Of a stretch of 16,043 nt of DNA, positions 1 through 5,730 are shown piece by piece. Position 1 is the first letter of the stretch. Each line of letters starts with the position of its first letter. A program made the position numbers and the translations under genes. Source of the stretch: Blastocatellia bacterium (lineage in GTDB: Bacteria > Acidobacteriota > Blastocatellia > Pyrinomonadales > Pyrinomonadaceae); assembly GCA_003488005.1 (NCBI GenBank), contig DNND01000099.1:1-16043 (forward strand), read 5' to 3'. A model generated the notes under the pieces. That model searched no databases, was not told the DNA's origin, and was given only the letters and a program-made list of their open reading frames with translations.

Positions 1-4
1 GGCT

Positions 5-249
5 TAGCCCGCGGAGCGCGGCGATAGCGTAAAGCCTGGGGTGGAGCGGAGCGGAACCCCAGGTTGGCGATGATTATGAAATTCAAGCGCGCGAAGCGTG
101 CGATAGCGCAAACGCCGCAAGTCACTGATGATGAATAGACTGTCGCCCACTTCGCGGGCTGCAACCTGGTAGTCCACCCATCCTGGGGTTCCGCTCGCAA
201 AGCCTCGCTCCACCCCAGGCTTTATGCTATCGCCGCGCTCCGCGGGCTA
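5..249. repeat. Nested inverted-repeat element with four copies of a ~22-nt motif (MITE/REP-like)
   Basis: The outer arms are 5-63 and 182-249. Reading the right arm as its reverse complement, the first 44 nt match with a single difference (G at 30 versus A). The right arm then has 9 extra bases before both arms end in the same 15 nt, GAGCGGAACCCCAGG. Inside, a related inner pair lies at 86-107 (plus) and 140-160 (minus). All four arms begin with variants of one motif, AGCCCGCGGAGCGCGGCGAT (6-25), so the element reads motif, motif, reversed motif, reversed motif. Such a sequence could fold into a long cruciform or RNA hairpin. An open reading frame of 69 codons runs through it but is just repeat. 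No transposase is nearby, so mobility in trans (for example by a REP-associated tyrosine transposase) is only inference. Confidence 0.8.
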
Positions 250-275
250 CGGCAACTACCCATAAGAAACTTAAC

Positions 276-293
276 CAGACTTCCTAAAGTCTG
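276..293. repeat. Perfect 7-bp hairpin, possible terminator of the lipoprotein gene or short palindromic repeat
   Basis: CAGACTT and AAGTCTG form a perfect 7-bp stem around a 4-nt loop. The hairpin lies about 45 nt downstream of the lipoprotein stop codon on the minus strand. On that strand it is followed by GGTTAAGTTTCTT, which is only mildly U-rich, so intrinsic termination is possible but weak. The sequence also resembles short palindromes repeated in many acidobacterial intergenic regions (from memory, unchecked). Confidence 0.4.
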
Positions 294-339
294 TGCCACT
301 TCGCACATCAGGCTGCATAGCCGAAAACGGCCGGTGCTC

Positions 340-1143
340 TTACTTCTCGCCAGTGACGGTGAACTTGATGTCGTCAGCGCTTTCCGAAAGTTTCACGTCG
401 TTACCGTTGTACGCCACCACCTGGCAAGTGTACGACCCCGGCGATAGTGGTTTTTCCAGCACATAGGACGTTCCATCCACTCTCTTGTTGATGAAGTCGT
501 ACTCGGTTTTAGCGTCCGTCGAGCTGTCGGCGTGAATACTGAATTTGTAATAAGCCGCGTCGGGGTACGGTTCCCATTTCACTTCGATATTGTTGGCGCC
601 GACTTTTGCCCCGGCCTTGGGTGCGATCAATTTCAGATCGCTCTTGAAAAGATTTGTGTCGGGCGCAAAGAAAGTTTGATCTGCTTCGAGTTGATATTTT
701 GCGGACCCCACAATGCCCGAAGTCGCAAAGACATAGTAAGGCGTGTTAAAGACTCTCGCCGTCAAACCCTCGTAAATTCCCGGCGGCACATTCTTAATCA
801 AATACTCGCCGTTGGCGTCAGTTTTGGTAGTGAAGGTTTCGCCGCCACAGCCGCCGATGAACCGGTTGAATTTTTCGCAGAGCTTGACCTCGATATCCGC
901 TACCGGCTTTTCGTTGAAGAACACTTTGCCCTGGACGTTCGCTTTGCCCGCTGCCGGCTTTTCTTTCTCCACTCCGTTTGCTGAATGGATCACATCATCC
1001 GCACCAGGCTTGGAGGATGACGACGCATTTGTATTCGAGTTGTCTGAGCGAGCAGAGTTTGTGTTTCCGGAATTCTTGCAAGCGAGCACCACCGCCGCCA
1101 AAAGAAAAATCGTAATGACTGCTTCCCTATTGCTGTGCGACAT
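340..1143 (-). CDS. Lipoprotein with carboxypeptidase-regulatory-like domain and C-terminal beta-sandwich
   Basis: A 267-residue protein predicted to be anchored in the outer envelope. It starts with a short basic N-terminus, a hydrophobic stretch (residues 8-21) and a lipobox V-L-A-C with the lipidated Cys at 22. Residues 23-60 are a Asn/Ser/Lys-rich low-complexity linker, typical of a spacer between membrane and folded domain. Residues about 68-135 match the carboxypeptidase-regulatory (transthyretin-like) pattern: an initial VQGKVFF strand, then TKTDANGEYLIKNVPPG, the family signature around the DxxGxY and PPG turns. Residues about 170-265 look like a fibronectin type III-like sandwich (WEPYPDAAYYKFSI, then SYTCQVVAYN). 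The start is supported by GAGAGGG 8 nt upstream of the ATG. No enzyme motif is seen; a structural or binding role is inferred. It is preceded by 339 bp of non-coding DNA and is probably transcribed alone. Confidence 0.85.
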   Translation of the reverse strand: MSHSNREAVITIFLLAAVVLACKNSGNTNSARSDNSNTNASSSSKPGADDVIHSANGVEKEKPAAGKANVQGKVFFNEKPVADIEVKLCEKFNRFIGGCGGETFTTKTDANGEYLIKNVPPGIYEGLTARVFNTPYYVFATSGIVGSAKYQLEADQTFFAPDTNLFKSDLKLIAPKAGAKVGANNIEVKWEPYPDAAYYKFSIHADSSTDAKTEYDFINKRVDGTSYVLEKPLSPGSYTCQVVAYNGNDVKLSESADDIKFTVTGEK

Positions 1144-1482
1144 GCCTTTGTCCCTCTCTTTGATTTGTTGTTAACGAGCGCAGCGCAGCGAGAATAACGC
1201 AGCGTTCGATTACTGAAAAGAAAAGAGTTTAGCTGCGGAATCTCCTGAACAACAGTCATCACGCGGCGCGATCTCATTAGCACCGTGGCTTCAGCCCGGT
1301 GATCCGAGCAGTGCTCCAATTGTCTTTAACCGTTTTAATGATTTATCGCGTTGACCAAAAAACCGTTGAAACGGTTAAGGGATCTCTGCTCTTGGACCGG
1401 GTCACCGGGCTGAAGCCACGGTGTTAATGAGATCGCTCCGCGCCGGCTCAACCTGGTACTTTTTGTGCAGCGCTGGGAAAGC
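1144..1482. other. Intergenic region between two minus-strand genes
   Basis: No gene is supported. About half is the nested inverted repeat at 1268-1436. The part next to the lipoprotein gene (1144-1267) must contain that gene's promoter and its ribosome binding site (minus-strand GAGAGGG), but I could not pick out a convincing -35/-10 pair. The part after the DUF763 stop (1437-1482) shows only a short palindrome, CAGCGCTG (about 1468-1475), without a U-tract, so no clear terminator is visible. Confidence 0.6.
1268..1436. repeat. MITE-like nested inverted repeat, 169 bp
   Basis: The outer arms are 1268-1305 and 1399-1436. Reverse-complementing the right arm gives 36 of 38 identical bases, including the core CACCGTGGCTTCAGCCCGGT (1281-1300). 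A second, inner pair lies at 1326-1340 (TTAACCGTTTTAATG) and 1364-1378 (CGTTGAAACGGTTAA), which match at 13 of 15 positions when one is reverse-complemented. The whole unit is symmetric, encodes nothing, and sits neatly between two genes. This suggests a non-autonomous mobile element or a large REP-type structure. No clear target-site duplication was found by eye. If transcribed it would form a stable hairpin that could act as a terminator for the DUF763 gene. Confidence 0.75.
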
Positions 1483-2715
1483 TCAGAACAGGCTGCGCTG
1501 CTTGCTAAGGTTGAACTGTTTACCGGGCGGATCATCAAACACTGAACGGCCGTCGAGCGACGGAGAGATTTCATTTTCATGAGTAATCAGCGCAGCGAAG
1601 TTCGCTTCCGGTTTGAGACGCGTCTCGACTGAGCGAGCAAAGCGCTCAAGCCTGCGAAAGCCATCGAGTTTTTCTTTTCCAGTGACCTGGTCGTTACGGC
1701 TGCCGCTCTTGACCTTGTCCAGTGCGCCGCGCAGGAAGTTAAGAGATTCGTCGTAGGTCTTTAGGGGAACCGGGAACGGATGCCGGTCCTTGCCGCCGTG
1801 GGCGAAAGAAAAACGCGCCGGGTCATTGAAGCGGCTGGGCGCGCCGTGCACTACTTCTGCCACCAACGCGAGTGATTGCAGCGTGCGCGGCCCAAGCTTT
1901 TCCAGCAAAAGCAACTCGGCAAAGTCGTGCAGTCCGCGTTCGTACGCCACGGCCAGCACCGCGCCCAGTCGTTTGAGATCTACATTCTGAGCGCGCACCT
2001 CGTGATGCGCCGGCAACTTCAGGTGACGAGCCGCCCTCAAGGTCTTCTCCGGATTTTCGTGAGCAAGCTCAAGCATCGCGTTCTGCGCGGCCCCGGCGTG
2101 CGCGTCAACCAGATTCATAATGGTCCCCTGGTGCTCGCCAACGATTCCGGTGTGCGGTTCGGCAACAAAATCTTTTACCGCCGCCGAGTGCCAGTGGTAA
2201 CGGCGCGCCATGCCGCTCTTGTCATTCAATCCCTGCTGCACGACGGCCCATTCGCCGTTCGCAGCCACCACAAAACTGTGCAGATAAATCTGAAAACCAT
2301 CCGCAATCGCGTTGTTGTCGATGCGCGCGGTCAAGCGGCTGGTGCGCACCAACGCTTCACCGTCAAACCCACGCCGCTCGCCCAGCAAACGCAACTCGCT
2401 CGGCGTGTTCCGCGAAAAGCGCCCGCGGCCGCCGCAGATATAGAGTCCCAATTCATCCGCTCGTGGACCGAGCCCGCGCTTGAGTGCGCCCATCACCGAA
2501 GTGGTGATGCCCGAGGAGTGCCAATCCATTCCCATCACCGAGCCGAACGCTTGGAACCAAAACGGATCGCTGAGACGCGAAAGAAATGCCGACGTGCCAT
2601 AGTCGTAGACGATTGCTTCGGTCATCGCCGTGCCGAGCTTCGTCATGCGCTCAGCGAGCCAAGGGGGCACGCGTCCGCCATGAAGAGGAAGGTCTGCAAC
2701 TCCCGAACGTTTCAT
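1483..2715 (-). CDS. DUF763 domain-containing protein
   Basis: A 410-residue protein that I recognise as a full-length DUF763 family member, a conserved family of bacteria and archaea with no established biochemical function. The diagnostic N-terminus (KRSGVADLPLHGGRVPPWL, residues 2-20) is intact. So are the segments SDPFWFQAFG (49-58), MDWHSSGITTS (63-73), the glycine/arginine cluster CGGRGRFSR (94-102), and the C-terminal HGGKDRHPFP (306-315). The recurring His, Asp, Arg and Gly in these blocks suggest a metal- or phosphate-handling enzyme rather than a structural protein, but that is inference. The protein has no signal peptide or membrane segment and is predicted cytoplasmic. No Shine-Dalgarno sequence precedes the ATG; a TACAAT hexamer lies 7 nt upstream on the minus strand, so the message may be leaderless. 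It diverges from the three-gene cassette that starts at 2909. Confidence 0.88.
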   Translation of the reverse strand: MKRSGVADLPLHGGRVPPWLAERMTKLGTAMTEAIVYDYGTSAFLSRLSDPFWFQAFGSVMGMDWHSSGITTSVMGALKRGLGPRADELGLYICGGRGRFSRNTPSELRLLGERRGFDGEALVRTSRLTARIDNNAIADGFQIYLHSFVVAANGEWAVVQQGLNDKSGMARRYHWHSAAVKDFVAEPHTGIVGEHQGTIMNLVDAHAGAAQNAMLELAHENPEKTLRAARHLKLPAHHEVRAQNVDLKRLGAVLAVAYERGLHDFAELLLLEKLGPRTLQSLALVAEVVHGAPSRFNDPARFSFAHGGKDRHPFPVPLKTYDESLNFLRGALDKVKSGSRNDQVTGKEKLDGFRRLERFARSVETRLKPEANFAALITHENEISPSLDGRSVFDDPPGKQFNLSKQRSLF

Positions 2716-2790
2716 GAATCAATTGTAAACTAAGTTAATTGATGAATCAGAACCGTCGTACAGGTAGCGCCACTTTCGGTTGAAACAAAC

Positions 2791-2819
2791 TTGACGAAGA
2801 CGATTCATAGGCATAGGGT
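2791..2819 (+). promoter_or_regulatory. Candidate promoter for the three-gene cassette
   Basis: TTGACG at 2791-2796 matches the -35 consensus at five of six positions. At a 17-nt spacing it is followed by TAGGGT (2814-2819), a poor -10 element. It lies about 90 nt upstream of the first gene in the 193-bp divergent gap, which is the only place for the cassette's promoter. The weak -10 leaves room for an activator or another sigma factor. Confidence 0.3.
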
Positions 2820-2908
2820 AGGCGCTGTCTCAACCCGTTAGCAAGAGCCTCATTCCTCAAAGAATCCCGCTCGTGCCAGCCCAACATACTTCTGAAAAAG
2901 GTTATCCT

Positions 2909-3859
2909 ATGATGACTCGGGGATTAGTATTGAAGAAATATCTGGCAATCCTAATTGCCCTTCTTTCAGTCGTGGGTATTGTTACAGGCGTTGTTGTTGG
3001 GAGGAGGAACAACCAAGGAATGTCCGTGCACTTCAATAAACGCGATCTCTCGAATGACGGTATCCGTATTCTTACTTCGGCTGATCCAGAGTTCGAAGCA
3101 GTGGCCGCTAACTATTTTACCAGCAAGTCGAGCAATTCCAACAAAAGTCTCAAGCCTTTTTCAATATTTATTGAGAACCGTGGGACGCGCACTATCGTCG
3201 CCTATATGTTGGTGTGGCAGATCGTAAAGACCGATGGCCAAGTTCTTACGAACACAACTTCGTATTCGGAACCTGGTGTTTTGATGGGGAATGAAATCCC
3301 TACCGATCCCCGCTTTAAACATATTCAGGCGATTAACCCAGGTGGTGTTCGTTGCTTTACATGGTCGGCTCTAGTTAGCCCAGAAGGGGGTCAGCCCCTT
3401 GGTGGTTCAAACACCATGCCCACGGACCTAATTAAGGGTGTTCGCGACCAGCTGACGGATGAATTATCGCAAGCAAGCGACTTAACGGTTTCGCTTGACG
3501 GTGTATTTTTCGATGACGGCGAGTTCGTCGGGCCGAACGCGACTGGGTTCTTTGAGAGAATTCAGGCAATGGTCAAGGCAAAAAAAGATCTGCGCCGGGA
3601 CATTGCCTTCGCTAACGACAAAGACAAGCTCGAAGAAGCATTCGATCGGGTCGCGGCTAAAGGTTTATCACCGAGTATCGTTTTAACATCGCAATCATCG
3701 CCAGATGATTATTACAAGTACTATACGAAACTATTCGCTGAGGAAATCGATAACATGCAAAAGTTTTATGGCAAAGAAAGTCTTGCCGAGTATCTTGTGA
3801 AATTGCACAAGAAACCGCATCCGTTATTGAAGAGAAAAATAGGCGAGGGCAAGCTTTGA
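2909..3859 (+). CDS. Hypothetical single-pass membrane-anchored protein, first gene of three-gene cassette
   Basis: A 316-residue protein that I do not recognise. The N-terminus MMTRGLVLKKYLA is basic and is followed by a hydrophobic segment (about residues 10-29), so it is either a signal anchor or an uncleaved signal peptide. The rest would lie outside the cytoplasmic membrane. Residues about 75-110 (FIENRGTRTIVAYMLVWQIV) look like a beta-rich module of the kind seen in proteins that cap or bind other secreted proteins. The last 110 residues are strongly charged and helical. No cysteine pair and no enzyme motif is seen. The ATG at 2909 is preferred over an in-frame GTG at 2873 because AAAGG lies 7 nt upstream of it. 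The extra 12 residues from the GTG would also place a polar stretch before the anchor. The next gene starts 19 nt after its stop, so the two are cotranscribed. Confidence 0.75.
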   Translation: MMTRGLVLKKYLAILIALLSVVGIVTGVVVGRRNNQGMSVHFNKRDLSNDGIRILTSADPEFEAVAANYFTSKSSNSNKSLKPFSIFIENRGTRTIVAYMLVWQIVKTDGQVLTNTTSYSEPGVLMGNEIPTDPRFKHIQAINPGGVRCFTWSALVSPEGGQPLGGSNTMPTDLIKGVRDQLTDELSQASDLTVSLDGVFFDDGEFVGPNATGFFERIQAMVKAKKDLRRDIAFANDKDKLEEAFDRVAAKGLSPSIVLTSQSSPDDYYKYYTKLFAEEIDNMQKFYGKESLAEYLVKLHKKPHPLLKRKIGEGKL

Positions 3860-3878
3860 ATCGAAAAGATTAAGAAGC

Positions 3879-4391
3879 ATGCTTGAGGTCGCAACAAATG
3901 TTGCGGTCTTGCTGGTTGCGTTGACAGTGTTAAGTATATTCGCGATTAATTACTTTCTTGAGCCTTCATTGCCTAAGCTTCGCCCTGGATTACAAAAAGG
4001 TGCCACTTTAGCGTCGATACCGACTCTAGATTATCGTGGTAATAAGAATATCCTCCTTATTGCCCTAGATACGAACTGTCAGTTTTGCAAGGAGAGTTTG
4101 CCTTTCTACCGCAAACTGCTTGAGGCTAATGTTAGCTCTCAAAAAGTTCTTCGTATTGTTGCCATCTTTCCAAACGATGCTGACGACGTTACTAAGTACA
4201 TTAGAGAAAACGATTTTCCCATAGATACCATCGCAAGCATTCCGCTTAATTCTCTGGGACTATCCGGTACGCCGAGCCTCCTATTGCTGAACCCAAATGG
4301 AGAAGTGAAGGATTTTTGGATAGGTAAGCTTTCAAGCGCCGAAACGGACGAATTGATTCGTTCACTCACTTCATCGAACCCCAATGATTGA
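3879..4391 (+). CDS. Membrane-tethered thioredoxin-like (TlpA/redoxin-type) protein
   Basis: A 170-residue protein with one N-terminal membrane helix (about residues 7-27) and a thioredoxin fold in the periplasm. The CxxC active site is C67-Q-F-C70, inside the context LIALDTNCQFCKESLPFYRK, as in TlpA/ResA-like thiol-disulphide proteins. The cis-proline that faces the active site is present (G130-T131-P132), followed by the hydrophobic strand and the NPNGEVKDFWIG hairpin usual for the family. These are its only two cysteines. It should oxidise, reduce or isomerise disulphides of envelope proteins; the direction cannot be told from sequence. Immediately downstream, 11 nt after its stop codon, is a secreted protein with 14 cysteines, which makes that protein the obvious candidate substrate (inference). 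The start has only a weak AAGAAG upstream, and translation may be coupled to the preceding gene. Confidence 0.85.
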   Translation: MLEVATNVAVLLVALTVLSIFAINYFLEPSLPKLRPGLQKGATLASIPTLDYRGNKNILLIALDTNCQFCKESLPFYRKLLEANVSSQKVLRIVAIFPNDADDVTKYIRENDFPIDTIASIPLNSLGLSGTPSLLLLNPNGEVKDFWIGKLSSAETDELIRSLTSSNPND

Positions 4392-4402
4392 CCGGAGTTG
4401 CA

Positions 4403-5563
4403 ATGACTGAAAGGCGTGAAACTCACGACGGACCCTTGAGCCGAGTTGTCATAAGGAACGTAATACTATTGTTACTAATGGCATTGATCGTGCCCGCTTT
4501 TGGAGGTCGAAATGCCGTTACGGGTTTGTTTATCGTAGAGATAATTGGAGGAGGACATTGTCGGGTAACCACGTATGATGGACTCGCTCTCTGCGCGGTT
4601 GCGGCTATTTGTGACCCCGCCGAACCCGAAACTGGTCCGATTTCTTTTTCCTATTCAGCCTTAACGTGTCCGGACTTAATACCAACCGTGGAAAATTTTG
4701 CGCAGAGTGACGCAGTTATCCATGGAACCCAAGTTGCTTCAAGCGCTAAGGCAACCGCGCTTCCAAGTGGAGCCTTGATAGGAAATACCTGGAGTTGGAC
4801 TGGCTGTAATGGCGCGAGCCAAAGACAGGAACCGCTCCTGTTTCCGGAAAATTGTTTTGTTTATATTCCTACTCCCAGCGATATCTGCTACGTCAATGGC
4901 GGGTTCTGGAACTCTTTTACTGACACCTGTGAAGCTGGCAGCAGCGGGTGTTTTTGTCCTGCTAATCACGAGTGTTGTCCTGCTGATGAGTTCGGGAACT
5001 GCAACTGTAGTCCTATCCTGATAGATGTGCGGGGCGACGGATTTAGTCTTACAGACCCGACCAGTGGAGTGAACTTCGACCTGAATAGTAATGGCATAGC
5101 TGGTCGCCTTGCATGGACAGATGTCGCCTCGGATGACGCCTGGCTCGCACTTGATCGCAACGATAATGGCCTGATCGACAATGGTACGGAATTATTCGGC
5201 AATCTAAGCCCGCAGCCACCATCGAAGAATCGGAACGGATTCCTAGCGCTGGCCGAGTACGACGAGCCGGCGAATGGCGGCAACGGTGATGGGATAATTA
5301 GTAATGCCGATGCGATATTTCTGTCGTTGCGCCTCTGGCAAGACACCAATCACAACGGTATTTCTGAAGCATCGGAATTACACACTTTATCGCAACTTGC
5401 CATCGAGTCGATTTCACTTAAGCATAAAGAGTCGAAACGAACGGATCAGTTTGGCAATCAGTTCCGTTATCGTGCCAAGGTGGACGATGTGCAGCATTCT
5501 CACGCTGGTCGATGGGCGTGGGATGTATTGGTCCTTGAAACCGAGTTAGCGAGGACAATTTAA
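4403..5563 (+). CDS. Secreted Cys-rich protein with C-terminal EF-hand-like calcium-binding domain
   Basis: A 386-residue exported protein. A long basic N-region leads to a hydrophobic signal segment (about residues 18-33, ILLLLMALIVPAFG). Residues about 55-205 contain all 14 cysteines, including a dense cluster CFCPANHECCPADEFGNCNC just before the second domain. From about 203 on there is a cysteine-free domain found in many secreted bacterial proteins, which opens with PILIDVRGDGFSLTDP. It carries Asp/Asn-rich loops: FDLNSNGIAGRLAW, D251-RNDNGLIDNG, and D314-TNHNGISEASE, the last a canonical 12-residue EF-hand loop ending in Glu325. Calcium binding is therefore likely. The ATG at 4403, with GGAG 5 nt upstream, is preferred to the in-frame TTG at 4388 that overlaps the previous stop. 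An intrinsic terminator follows directly. The cysteine domain is not recognised, and the biological role is unknown. Confidence 0.8.
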   Translation: MTERRETHDGPLSRVVIRNVILLLLMALIVPAFGGRNAVTGLFIVEIIGGGHCRVTTYDGLALCAVAAICDPAEPETGPISFSYSALTCPDLIPTVENFAQSDAVIHGTQVASSAKATALPSGALIGNTWSWTGCNGASQRQEPLLFPENCFVYIPTPSDICYVNGGFWNSFTDTCEAGSSGCFCPANHECCPADEFGNCNCSPILIDVRGDGFSLTDPTSGVNFDLNSNGIAGRLAWTDVASDDAWLALDRNDNGLIDNGTELFGNLSPQPPSKNRNGFLALAEYDEPANGGNGDGIISNADAIFLSLRLWQDTNHNGISEASELHTLSQLAIESISLKHKESKRTDQFGNQFRYRAKVDDVQHSHAGRWAWDVLVLETELARTI

Positions 5564-5574
5564 CGAACAACACT

Positions 5575-5608
5575 GGCGCGCAGGATAACCCTGACGCGCC
5601 GTTTTTTT
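5575..5608 (+). terminator. Intrinsic terminator of the three-gene cassette
   Basis: A stem is formed by GGCGCGCAGG (5575-5584) and CCTG plus CGCGCC (ending at 5600). It has a single bulged A and a 5-nt loop, ATAAC. Seven T follow at 5602-5608. It begins 11 nt after the stop codon at 5563 and separates the cassette from the peptidase gene. Confidence 0.9.
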
Positions 5609-5730
5609 GTCTGCCCAAAAAAGCCGTTCGCTGCTTTTCAGCCAAACCTCAGTTCTGTTATCTTTCCGCATCGGCTTTCCCGTACCGCGCAGGCCGACTC
5701 ACGTAATTACGAATTGAAAGGGTTTACTAC

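Larger units (their letters stand above)
1..339. other. Gene-free region at left edge
   Basis: No credible coding region is seen here. The stretch holds the nested inverted repeat at 5-249, the small perfect hairpin at 276-293, and the region downstream of the minus-strand lipoprotein gene that stops at 340-342. The first four bases lie outside the repeat, so its outer end is probably complete within the window. Confidence 0.7.

Noticed and set aside
4..213. 69-codon minus-strand open frame at the left edge
   Set aside because: It is made of the inverted repeat itself and has no protein-like composition or ribosome binding site.
532..1174. Plus-strand open frames of 150 and 120 codons opposite the lipoprotein gene
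   Set aside because: They are antisense to a gene with a clear lipobox and domain pattern, and their own translations show no recognisable domain.
1..1482. CRISPR array suggested by repeated motifs
   Set aside because: The repeats are inverted and nested, with no direct repeats at regular spacing and no cas genes.
1876..2733. 285-codon plus-strand open frame opposite the DUF763 gene
   Set aside because: Arg/His-rich translation typical of an antisense shadow in GC-rich DNA; the opposite strand carries a conserved family.
2873..2908. GTG start for the first cassette gene
   Set aside because: The ATG at 2909 has AAAGG at good spacing and gives a normal signal-anchor N-terminus; the GTG has neither.
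4388..4402. TTG start for the third cassette gene, overlapping the previous stop
   Set aside because: The ATG at 4403 has GGAG 5 nt upstream and is the better codon; overlap coupling at the TTG is possible but not needed.
5609..5730. Short RNA gene or riboswitch before the peptidase gene
   Set aside because: No conserved aptamer-like pairing was seen; only the ribosome binding site AAAGGG at 5717-5722 stands out.
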